A stretch of 64,000 nt of DNA from an uncultured Verrucomicrobia subdivision 3 bacterium (GTDB taxonomy: Bacteria > Verrucomicrobiota > Verrucomicrobiia > Limisphaerales > DASXHY01), in the NCBI GenBank assembly GCA_937890005.1, contig CALBZA010000005.1:4129-68128 (forward strand), written 5' to 3'. The notes beneath the pieces were generated by a model, which did not search any database, was not told the origin of the DNA, and worked only from the letters and a program-made list of their open reading frames with translations. Positions 34,222-41,842 of this stretch are shown piece after piece. Both the position numbers and the translations under genes were made by a program. Numbering within the stretch: position 1 is the stretch's first letter; each line of letters starts with the position of its first letter.

Positions 34222-34548
34222 CTAGTGCGATTCGCCGCCTTCGGAACGTTTCGGAGGCAGGCCGCCGGTTTCTGCGAGCGTAGGGTTCGAGGGCCGCTCT
34301 TTACGGCGGCGTCTCCGCTTTTTCGAAGACATGCGGCGGTGGCTGTGAGATTCGTCAGAACTGTCGGATTTGCCTGGCTTCGACTGTCGCCAGTGATGCC
34401 GCCGATGGCGCGAGTGCTGTTGGCCGGGTTCGCGAATGAACGCGGCCCAGATGAAAGCGCCTGTGACGACCAGCGCCAGTGCGATGATGAAAACGGTGAC
34501 GGTCGGAAACCGGGAGCTTGCTGCAAATAATATCGGCATGGAATTCAT
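34222..34548 (-). CDS. Small basic single-pass membrane protein
   Basis: A 108-residue protein with one helix (about 14-38, FPTVTVFIIALALVVTGAFIW, approximate) and a highly basic tail of His/Arg/Lys/Ser runs (HSRHRRHHWRQ, SSKKRRRRRKERP). Its ATG overlaps the NtrC-type regulator stop (ATGA) behind a GGAGG SD, and its stop lies just before the squalene-synthase start. It therefore belongs to that operon. No family was recognised; the tail would bind acidic phospholipid or nucleic acid. Confidence 0.75.
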   Translation of the reverse strand: MNSMPILFAASSRFPTVTVFIIALALVVTGAFIWAAFIREPGQQHSRHRRHHWRQSKPGKSDSSDESHSHRRMSSKKRRRRRKERPSNPTLAETGGLPPKRSEGGESH

Positions 34549-35972
34549 GCGCCTCCCTCCTTGATGGCCGACACGTTCTTATCTTCGTCGTCATCGGTTG
34601 CCGAGCCGATGTTCAATCGCTGCATCCGGTAACGCAACGCGTGCCGGCTGAGCTTCAGCTGCTCGGCGGTTCGGGTGAGGCTGAAATTGTTTCGTTCCAA
34701 CATGGCGTTGATCAGCTCCCGCTCGAAATTGGCGACAAGCTCATCGAGCGAGTGTTCGCCGGTGATCTCCGGAGCGGCGCTCTTGTGCAGCTGTGCCTCC
34801 AGCTTGAAGTCGGGAAGGCTCGATGCCTGAACCTCTTTTTCGTTTTCGAGAATCAGCGCCCGTTCGATCACGTTCCGGAGTTCACGCACGTTGCCCGGCC
34901 AGTGATGCGACAGCAGCTTCTGCTTTGCCGTGCGCGAGATTCCCTTCACGCGCTTGTTCATTCCGGTGTTGAAATGTTTCAGGAAATGTTCGGCGAGCAG
35001 CAGGACATCCTCGCCGCGGTCGCGGAGCGGGGGCAGGCGGAACTGCACGACGTTCAGGCGGTGAAAAAGATCCTCGCGGAACTGGTCGTGGCGGATGGCT
35101 TCGACAATGTCGCGATTGGTCGCCGCGATGAGGCGCACGTTCACGCGCAGCTCCTGGGTCCCGCCCACGCGGGTAAAACTGCCGTCTTCGAGAAACCGAA
35201 GCAGTTTCGCCTGCAGCGGACGGCTCATGTCTGCAATTTCGTCCAGAAAGATGGTTCCGCCATCGGCTTCTTCAACCCGTCCCGGTTTCTGCCGCAATGC
35301 GCCGGTGAAAGCGCCTTTCTCGTGTCCGAACAATTCGCTTTCCAACAGCGTTTCAGGAATGGCGGCGCAATTGATTCGGACGTACTGGGCTTTGCGGCGA
35401 TGACTGAGACTGTGCAGCGCGCCGGCCACCAGTTCCTTGCCGGTGCCGCTTTCACCCAGAATCAGGACTCGGGCGTCGGTCGGCGCGACGGTCTGGATCA
35501 GCTGTTTGATTTCGCGGAGCTTCGGTGATTCGCCAACGATGTCCTCGACTCGGGAAGCTTCGCCGGCGCGCGCCTTGAGCCGGGCATTTTCCTGAATGAG
35601 TCGATGGCGCTCGGCGCATCGGCGGACGGCGTGAAGCAGCTCCTCTGGAGCGAATGGTTTGGAAAGATAATCGATCGCGCCGGCCTGAATCGCCTCCACC
35701 GCGAGTTTCGGCGTCGCGTAGGCGGTAATCATGAGAACCGGAAGGTCGGGCCAGTGCTGACGCACTTTTCCGAGGAACTGATAGCCGCTCATTCCACCGA
35801 GCCGGGCGTCGGTGATGACCATGAAAAACTCTTCGCGTTCGAGACGTTCGAGGGCTTCTTCGGCGGATTCCACGGCCCGAACAGAAAAGCCTTCATCCCC
35901 CAGCACTGTCGCGAGGGATGCGCGCATGTTTTTTTCGTCGTCAACGACGAGGACTGGCAACGTTATGGTCAC
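34545..35972 (-). CDS. NtrC-family sigma-54-dependent response regulator
   Basis: A 475-residue regulator. Receiver domain about 1-125 (VVDDEKNM, phosphoacceptor in VITDARLGGMSGYQ, LSKPF). AAA+ sigma-54 interaction domain about 145-380 with Walker A GESGTGKE, the sigma-54-contacting GAFTGA loop and Walker B GTIFLDEIADM. Fis-type HTH at the end (LTRTAEQLKLSRHALRYRMQ). It lies 28 bases after the sensor kinase gene and is coupled to the following small gene, so the pair and the squalene-type genes appear co-transcribed. Confidence 0.96.
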   Translation of the reverse strand: MTITLPVLVVDDEKNMRASLATVLGDEGFSVRAVESAEEALERLEREEFFMVITDARLGGMSGYQFLGKVRQHWPDLPVLMITAYATPKLAVEAIQAGAIDYLSKPFAPEELLHAVRRCAERHRLIQENARLKARAGEASRVEDIVGESPKLREIKQLIQTVAPTDARVLILGESGTGKELVAGALHSLSHRRKAQYVRINCAAIPETLLESELFGHEKGAFTGALRQKPGRVEEADGGTIFLDEIADMSRPLQAKLLRFLEDGSFTRVGGTQELRVNVRLIAATNRDIVEAIRHDQFREDLFHRLNVVQFRLPPLRDRGEDVLLLAEHFLKHFNTGMNKRVKGISRTAKQKLLSHHWPGNVRELRNVIERALILENEKEVQASSLPDFKLEAQLHKSAAPEITGEHSLDELVANFERELINAMLERNNFSLTRTAEQLKLSRHALRYRMQRLNIGSATDDDEDKNVSAIKEGGA

Positions 35973-36000
35973 TGTCTGGCCTGGTTGTTATGGGAGGCTG

Positions 36001-37488
36001 CTACCTCGGCTTCTCCGCACTGATCACCGTTTTCGCGGGAAAAGTTAAGATGAACCGCGCGCCTTTTCCAAGCTCGGATTCGATCCGCACCTTTCCGGCA
36101 TAAAGCTCCACGTTGTGCCGGACGATGGAAAGCCCGAGGCCGGTTCCTTTTTCCTTCGTGGAGTAGTAAGCCTCGAAGACACGCTCGATCTTGTCCGGTG
36201 CAATGCCGGGCCCGTTGTCGCTGACGGAGATTTCGACTGAATAATCGGGACGGCAAACCGCAGAAACCGAAACAACACCCTTTCCGTTCAGTGCTTCACG
36301 CGCGTTCTGCAAAAGGTTCACAAGTGTGTCCTGAAGGTGGCGCTTCTGCATCAGCAATGGCGGAAAGTCGCGGATGTAGGCGCGTTCCACACGGATGCCC
36401 GTTTCTTCGCCGGGCGGGAATGCCTGCTGAATGGCCACGTCGAGTTCTTCGGCGACGTCGAGCTTCTCAACACGTCCTTCGGTCAGCTGCGCGTAACCCA
36501 TGATCTGGGTGATGATTCGGTCCGATCGTTCGATCTCTTCCTGGATAATCTCGATCTGGCGCGCGACGTTGTTGCGTCCGGCATCGAGCGCCTTCTTCAT
36601 CGAATAGGTTGCGTTGTTGATGATCGCGAGCGGGTTTTTGATCTGGTGGGCGAATTCGGCGGCGAGCCGTCCGGCGGAGTGGAGTTGCGCCTGCCGTACC
36701 GCCGATTCCCGTTCCTCTTCAGCCACGCGCCGTTGCCGTTCCGCCAGCACCTGCGTGCCGTAGCAACACGATGCCAGAAGCCACAGAACGAAGACGCGAA
36801 GAAAGATCGGTTCGGTGGACGGTTCCTCGATCAGCCCCGTCCAGGGCACATCCTCCGCAAGGTGGTTGGTTCTGGTGAAGGGCGCCTGTTCGAGCAATCC
36901 GAAGGAATCGTTCGTCCGGCGCGGTGTTCGGAGCGCCGAAATCGGTACGTCCGAAAGCGTAGGCGGCGGCAGACTCGCTTCAAGAAAGCCGGAACTCAGG
37001 TAGAAGACGCTGAGCAGAAAATTCAGAACAAGCTGGGGAACCGCCAGTGGGATGCTCAGCGCGTTCAAAACGATCATTCCCGGAAACAGCCAGAAGATCA
37101 TGCTGTCGAAACCGCCGGCGATGAACACCAGACCGGAGACAAAGACTCCGTCCAGCAGCCCGAGAATGAACACCAGCCATTGAAAAATTCCCGGCGGAAA
37201 CTTCCGCCAGTTGAGCAGAAACCCGGCGAAAAACAGATTCACGCAGATATAGACGACAAAAAAGCCCTGCAGAAATTGAAGCGCGAAGCGATGCGCCGTG
37301 GGCGTGTCCCGGAACCAGCCGAAGAAGAACAGGTAGTACAGGGCGACCAGAATGACACCCGCCTTGGCCGGGAGAACGATATGCAGCTGCATCGCCACGA
37401 TGCGCTCCGCCTGGGTCGCCGGCTCCGGTTGGCGCGTCGCAAACAACCCCTTCACCCAGCCTGTCATCATTCTCCAGTTCAGACTCAT
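36001..37488 (-). CDS. Membrane sensor histidine kinase
   Basis: A 495-residue kinase, probable partner of the NtrC-type regulator downstream. The N-terminal half has about six hydrophobic segments (for example VILVALYYLFFFGWF, GFFVVYICVNLFFAGFLL, WLVFILGLLDGVFVSGLVF), similar in layout to PilS. HisKA: LAAEFAHQIKNPLAIINNATYS, with the phosphoacceptor His in AHQIKNP. HATPase: LVNLLQNAREAL (N box), VSDNGPGIAPDKIERVFEAY, GTGLGLSIV. It is the first gene of the minus-strand operon reaching 32.4 kb. Confidence 0.95.
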   Translation of the reverse strand: MSLNWRMMTGWVKGLFATRQPEPATQAERIVAMQLHIVLPAKAGVILVALYYLFFFGWFRDTPTAHRFALQFLQGFFVVYICVNLFFAGFLLNWRKFPPGIFQWLVFILGLLDGVFVSGLVFIAGGFDSMIFWLFPGMIVLNALSIPLAVPQLVLNFLLSVFYLSSGFLEASLPPPTLSDVPISALRTPRRTNDSFGLLEQAPFTRTNHLAEDVPWTGLIEEPSTEPIFLRVFVLWLLASCCYGTQVLAERQRRVAEEERESAVRQAQLHSAGRLAAEFAHQIKNPLAIINNATYSMKKALDAGRNNVARQIEIIQEEIERSDRIITQIMGYAQLTEGRVEKLDVAEELDVAIQQAFPPGEETGIRVERAYIRDFPPLLMQKRHLQDTLVNLLQNAREALNGKGVVSVSAVCRPDYSVEISVSDNGPGIAPDKIERVFEAYYSTKEKGTGLGLSIVRHNVELYAGKVRIESELGKGARFILTFPAKTVISAEKPR

Positions 37489-37580
37489 GCGAGACTCCGG
37501 TCATCGGACCATCGGCAAAACTTCTGCGAATCCTGCGACACGCTCCGCTCGAGGCCTGCCCCGAATGAAGAACTTTAATT

Positions 37581-38132
37581 TCAATGGGCGTCAGCTCCAA
37601 GCAGCTGAACCGTGCGTTCCGCCACCTTGTCCACCGGCCAGAGGCGGCCAATTCCCTCGTAACCGCACGACAGCAAACCCTCTTCAGGTCCAATGAACTC
37701 CGCGCCGCGCGATTTCAGTGTCGCCACATTCTGCTGTGTGGCTGGATGAAGCCACATCTTGCCGTTCATTGCCGGCGCGATCAGCAGCTTGGCCTTTGGA
37801 TTCAACGCAAGCGCAATGCAACTGAGTGCATCGTCCGCAATCCCGAGGGCCAGCTTCGCAATGCTGTTGGCCGTGGCGGGCGCGATGAGCAACAGATCGG
37901 CTTCGTCAGCCAGCTTGATGTGTGTGGGTTTCCAGCCTTCTTCCTCGTCGTAGAGATCGGTGACAACCGGATTGCGGGACAGCGTCTTGAACGGCAGCGG
38001 CGTGATGAACCGTTGTGCGTCGGCCGTCATGACCACATGAACGGAAACACCTTTCTTGGTAAGCAAGCTTGCCAGATCCGCCGCCTTGTGGGCCGCGATG
38101 GAACCGGTGACACCGAGAACAATGTTTTTCAT
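37581..38132 (-). CDS. Phosphopantothenoylcysteine decarboxylase-type flavoprotein
   Basis: A 183-residue FMN protein of the CoaC half of Dfp/CoaBC. It shows GVTGSIAAHKAADL (with active-site His), APAMNGKMW (substrate-binding P-A-M-N) and the catalytic-Cys flap LLSCGYEGIGRLW. In most bacteria CoaC is fused to CoaB. Here the synthetase half is absent and the protein stops after the flavoprotein domain, so CoaB must be elsewhere or absent. The frame is open to 38225; ATG 38132 begins MKNIVLGVTGSIAA. Confidence 0.88.
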   Translation of the reverse strand: MKNIVLGVTGSIAAHKAADLASLLTKKGVSVHVVMTADAQRFITPLPFKTLSRNPVVTDLYDEEEGWKPTHIKLADEADLLLIAPATANSIAKLALGIADDALSCIALALNPKAKLLIAPAMNGKMWLHPATQQNVATLKSRGAEFIGPEEGLLSCGYEGIGRLWPVDKVAERTVQLLGADAH

Positions 38133-38203
38133 ATTCACCGCCGTAAAGTTTCGCGTTCTATGTTTTGCGTTCCGAGTTCTGAGTTGTGACTGAGTTGGCC
38201 CCT

Positions 38204-38273
38204 GCGCCTCACGCCCCCGCCTCACGCCTCACGTATCACGCCTCACGTATCACGCCTCACGTATCACGCCTCT
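38204..38273. repeat. Tandem 14-bp repeat CTCACGTATCACGC
   Basis: Three perfect copies at 38228-38241, 38242-38255 and 38256-38269, with degenerate CCTCACGCC units just before. It lies between the gmk stop and the CoaC gene start. Related copies occur at 19701-19776 and 20009-20040. Confidence 0.8.
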
Positions 38274-39006
38274 AAAACTCCGGTGCGACGGCCCGTTTGC
38301 TGCGCATCATTTCCGCATCGACGATTGCCAGCGTGCGTCGAAGGTCTTCTTCGATGCTGCCGCTGATCACGAGGTAGTCGAAATTCTTCCACTGCGCAAT
38401 TTCCTGCCGTGCGACGCTCAGCCGTTTCTGGATGACAGCCTCCGTGTCGGTGCCGCGTTTTCGAAGACGTGTTTCCAGAATTTTGATCGATGGCGGCGTC
38501 AGGAAAATCGTTACCAATGAACGCTGCAATTCTGGATCGGCCATTGCACTGGCGCGAACGGCGGCGGCGCCCTGGACATCGATGTTCAGTAAAACATTCT
38601 TTCCGTGACGCAGCTTCTCGAGCACCTCGGACTTCAACGTACCGTAGCTGTTGCCGTAAACGGTTGCGTGTTCCAGAAAGTTTCCCGCTTGAACGCGTTT
38701 GAGAAAGGAACCTGCATCCAGAAAATAATAATCCACGCCGTCCTTTTCTCCCGGGCGCGGCGGACGCGTGGTGCAGGTGATGGCGCGGGTCATGTCGCGT
38801 CGGGCGGCCAGCAGTTCCTGGCACAACGTCGTTTTGCCACCGCCGGAGGGTGCGGAAATCAGGATCAGCAGCGGCTTGGCAACGGGCTGTCGTGGTTCCG
38901 CAGCTTTTGCCGGTTTGATTTTCCGGGCGGTTGTGGCGGACGACTTCCTGTTTGTTGAAGCAGGTTTTTTCGGTGCAGCGGCGGCCTTGGATTTGGCGTT
39001 CTTCAT
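38272..39006 (-). CDS. gmk: Guanylate kinase with basic N-terminal extension
   Basis: Phosphorylates GMP to GDP. Kinase core from about residue 48: LILISAPSGGGKTTL (P-loop), TCTTRPPRPGEKDGVDYYF (GMP binding), NVLLNIDVQGAAAVR. The 244-residue chain is about 40-45 longer than ordinary Gmk because of an Ala/Lys-rich leader (residues 1-47, AKSKAAAAPKKPAS, ATTARKIKPAKAAEP). The start ATG 39006 overlaps the yicC stop (ATGA), so the extension is in the coupled reading frame and not a start error. Confidence 0.95.
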   Translation of the reverse strand: MKNAKSKAAAAPKKPASTNRKSSATTARKIKPAKAAEPRQPVAKPLLILISAPSGGGKTTLCQELLAARRDMTRAITCTTRPPRPGEKDGVDYYFLDAGSFLKRVQAGNFLEHATVYGNSYGTLKSEVLEKLRHGKNVLLNIDVQGAAAVRASAMADPELQRSLVTIFLTPPSIKILETRLRKRGTDTEAVIQKRLSVARQEIAQWKNFDYLVISGSIEEDLRRTLAIVDAEMMRSKRAVAPEF

Positions 39007-39884
39007 TCCACGTTCTGCGCCTGTTCGCGGAACTTTTCCAGCTCCGCTTTCAGCGTAACGACTTCCCGCGAGATCAGGCTGTCGTTCGCCTTGGAACCGA
39101 TGGTGTTCACTTCGCGATTCATTTCCTGCGCGAGAAAATCCAGCGTCCGGCCGATCGGCTCCTTTGAATTGAGACAATCGTCGAACTGTTTGAAATGACT
39201 TTGCAGCCGGGTCAGTTCCTCCGTGATGTCGGAACGGTCCGCAAAGTAAACCACTTCCTTCAAAAGCCGCTCGTCGTCGGGCGCAGGAGATTCAAGTCCG
39301 GCATTTCGGATGCGTTCCATCAGCTGCTCGCGGTAACGTTCGGCAACCTTGGGCGCCTGTTTGCGAATCTGCGACGCGGCTTTCCGCATGATGCTGATGC
39401 GCTCGGCGAGATCCTGTTCGAGATGTTGCCCTTCGCGTTCGCGCATTTTCAGCAGGCCGTCGAGAGCCTTCTTCAACGCCTTTTCCACCGCGGGCCAGAA
39501 ATCCTCCTCCTCCGCCAGCTGCTGGTCGGTCTGGAAAACTCCCGGGGCACGGACGAGATGATCGAGCGTCACCGGCCCGGTGAGCTTCAGTTGCTTGGAA
39601 AGTTTGGTGAGTTCGCGCGCGTAGGCCTTCGCAAGTTCGGTGTTCAGATGCATTCGCGCGGAGACATTTCCCGCTGCGGCATGAAGCGTCACCCGCACGG
39701 TCAGTCGCCCGCGTGCGACATGGCGATTGATCACATCGCGAATCTGAGCTTCGAGCAATTCGAGTTCACGCGGCATTGTGACGGAGATTTCCGTCTGTTT
39801 GCGGTTCACCGAGCTGAGTTCAACGGTGACCTTGAACCCGTCCTGCGAACACTCTCCGCGCCCATATCCCGTCATGGACTTCAT
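39003..39884 (-). CDS. yicC: YicC-family endoribonuclease-like stress protein
   Basis: A 293-residue YicC family protein, with the diagnostic start MKSMTGYGRGE and the C-terminal domain NTIGSKANDSLISREVVTLKAE (read in parts). Family members act on RNA, with an endoribonuclease activity reported for E. coli YicC. The yicC-gmk order with overlap is the common bacterial arrangement. The frame is open to 40658, but that upstream part lies antisense across the aldo/keto reductase gene and is not coding. Confidence 0.94.
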   Translation of the reverse strand: MKSMTGYGRGECSQDGFKVTVELSSVNRKQTEISVTMPRELELLEAQIRDVINRHVARGRLTVRVTLHAAAGNVSARMHLNTELAKAYARELTKLSKQLKLTGPVTLDHLVRAPGVFQTDQQLAEEEDFWPAVEKALKKALDGLLKMREREGQHLEQDLAERISIMRKAASQIRKQAPKVAERYREQLMERIRNAGLESPAPDDERLLKEVVYFADRSDITEELTRLQSHFKQFDDCLNSKEPIGRTLDFLAQEMNREVNTIGSKANDSLISREVVTLKAELEKFREQAQNVE

Positions 39885-40034
39885 TGGCGCGAATATGCGG
39901 AAACCGGCCAGTTGAAGCGAATAAATTCTCGCCGCGCTGACGGCCTTCAACCCGGTCGCTGCCCGAGCCGATGGTTTGTAAAACGGGTGTGCGCTGCGAA
40001 TTGCGGGCATCACCCTAATTCCCGTTTCGAGTTC

Positions 40035-41012
40035 ATGATTCGAACTTCCCGCATGGCTGGAAAACTGACGCAAAACACATTGCCGGAAACATCCACAATC
40101 CCGAACGCTGCCGGATTTCCCACACGTCTGCTCGGAAAAACCGGCGAACGGGTTTCCATCCTCGGCCTGGGCGGTTCGCATATCGGCAAGGTTGAGAACG
40201 AACAGGAAAGCATTCGGATCATGCGGTCGGCGATCGATCGCGGGCTGACGTTCATGGACAACAGCTGGGATTACAATGATGGCGACAGTGAGATTCGCAT
40301 GGGCAAAGCACTGGCCGATGGCTATCGCGATCGTGTGTTCCTGATGACGAAATTTGACGGACGGACTGGAAAAGCGGCGGCCGAACAGATCGATGAATCG
40401 CTGCGTCGGCTCAAGGTCGATCACGTCGATCTCCTGCAATTTCACGAAGTGATTCGCCTCGAAGATGCGGATCGTTTCTTCGATGAAGAGGGTGCTGCAG
40501 AGGCATTGCTCGAAGCGCGGCGGGCGGGAAGAACCCGCTACATTGGCTTCACCGGACACAAGGATCCGTACGTGCATCTTCGAATGCTTGAAGCCGCCGC
40601 GAAGCACGGATTCCAGTTTGATACGGTGCAGATGCCGTTGAACGTCATGGACGCGCATTTTCGCAGCTTCGAACGAAACGTCCTGCCGACGCTGGTGAAA
40701 CGCGGCATCGGCGTGCTGGGGATGAAATCTTTAGGCAGTGGTGAAATTCCGAGGAGCGGAAAGGCGACGGCGATAGAATGCCTGCATTACAGTCTCAGTC
40801 TGCCGGTTTCGACCGTGATCACGGGCATCGACAGTTGGGAAACTCTTGAACAGGCGATTCAGGCCGCGCTGACGTTCCAGCCACTGGGCGCCGACGAAAT
40901 GGATTCTTTGCGCGAGCGCACGAAACCGGCCGCAGAAAATGGGAAATACGAACGGTTCAAGATCAGCCAGGAATTCGATTCCACCGCACAGCATCCGCAG
41001 TGGCTCGGTTGA
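40035..41012 (+). CDS. Aldo/keto reductase
   Basis: A 325-residue NADPH-dependent oxidoreductase with (beta/alpha)8 fold. FPTRLLGKTGERVSILGLGG is the usual start. The tetrad Asp/Tyr is in FMDNSWDYNDGDSE and the Lys in LMTKFDGR. The His position reads LLQFHEV, and the C-terminal STVITGIDSWETLEQAI binds cofactor. ATG 40035 and 40053 are both possible. The stop is directly abutted by the stop of the convergent pseudouridine synthase, with no base between and no terminator. Confidence 0.92.
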   Translation: MIRTSRMAGKLTQNTLPETSTIPNAAGFPTRLLGKTGERVSILGLGGSHIGKVENEQESIRIMRSAIDRGLTFMDNSWDYNDGDSEIRMGKALADGYRDRVFLMTKFDGRTGKAAAEQIDESLRRLKVDHVDLLQFHEVIRLEDADRFFDEEGAAEALLEARRAGRTRYIGFTGHKDPYVHLRMLEAAAKHGFQFDTVQMPLNVMDAHFRSFERNVLPTLVKRGIGVLGMKSLGSGEIPRSGKATAIECLHYSLSLPVSTVITGIDSWETLEQAIQAALTFQPLGADEMDSLRERTKPAAENGKYERFKISQEFDSTAQHPQWLG

Positions 41013-41819
41013 TCAGATTGCGGACATGCCAAACTGCCGCAGGTACTTGATGGTCACCTGAAAGTCCTTCGGCCAGGGCGACGAGATGGAAAGTGTTTTA
41101 CCGGTGACGGGATGAACCAGTTCCAGGGACTCTGCGTGCAGAGCGACGCGGCCCATCAAAGGGCGCTCTTCGTGGCCCGGCTTCAGAACGTAGTTCTTTT
41201 TGAGGCTTGAAAGAAAGATCGGGCGTCCCCCGTAGAGCGCATCGCCGACGATCGGCAGTTCCCGTGACTGCAGGTGAACGCGAATCTGATGCGTTCGTCC
41301 GGTGAGCGGTTCGCACTGCAACAGTGTGTAGCGCGAAAAGCGTTCAAGCGTTCGAACGATGGTGCGCGAGCGTTTGCCGCGTTTGGGATCGATGCGGATC
41401 AACCCAATCTTCGTCGGATGCGGCGCAAGTTTGTCGTCGATTTCAAATTCCGGGTCGGCGGGCGTTCCGCGAACGAGAGCAACGTATTTCTTCAGCGGTT
41501 TTTCCGATCCGAACAGGTTGGCGAGTTCGACCAGGACCGGTTTGTTTTTCGCAAGCAGGATGATGCCGCTCGTCTCGAAATCGAGACGATGCGCATTCAT
41601 CAGATAAGTGAGCGAACGTTCCCTGGCCCACGGCTTTCCCGCCGCGATGCCCGCGTGCAGGAGTTTCATCAGGTTCGGTCGGTTCGGATCGTAACGATCC
41701 GGCGACGAAAGAAGTCCGCTCGGCTTGTCGATCGCGAGCAGGTGCTCGTCCTCAAACAGGACTGGAATCTCCCAGAATTCCTGCGTGGCAGGGGATGAGA
41801 GTTTGATCACCGGCTCCAC
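41013..41819 (-). CDS. RluA-family pseudouridine synthase
   Basis: Converts uridine to pseudouridine in rRNA or tRNA. Motif II NAHRLDFETSGIILLAK contains the catalytic Asp; PLKKYVALVRG and PLTGRTHQIRVHLQS are standard. No N-terminal S4 domain is present. The only ATG (41921) would overlap the upstream foldase gene by 79 bases, so a GTG at 41819 (VEPVIKL) is taken as start; GTG 41810 or a CTG at 41846 coupled to the foldase stop are also possible. The exact RNA target is not deducible. Confidence 0.9.
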   Translation of the reverse strand: MEPVIKLSSPATQEFWEIPVLFEDEHLLAIDKPSGLLSSPDRYDPNRPNLMKLLHAGIAAGKPWARERSLTYLMNAHRLDFETSGIILLAKNKPVLVELANLFGSEKPLKKYVALVRGTPADPEFEIDDKLAPHPTKIGLIRIDPKRGKRSRTIVRTLERFSRYTLLQCEPLTGRTHQIRVHLQSRELPIVGDALYGGRPIFLSSLKKNYVLKPGHEERPLMGRVALHAESLELVHPVTGKTLSISSPWPKDFQVTIKYLRQFGMSAI

Positions 41820-41842
41820 GGGAATCGGCGGGCTGCTTGGGC

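Noticed and set aside
38228..38269. Tandem repeat considered as a CRISPR array
   Set aside because: Units of 14 bp abut without spacers and no cas genes are present.
39195..40034. Long plus-strand frame upstream of the aldo/keto reductase
   Set aside because: It is the exact antisense of yicC, whose protein is clearly conserved; the reductase starts at 40035.
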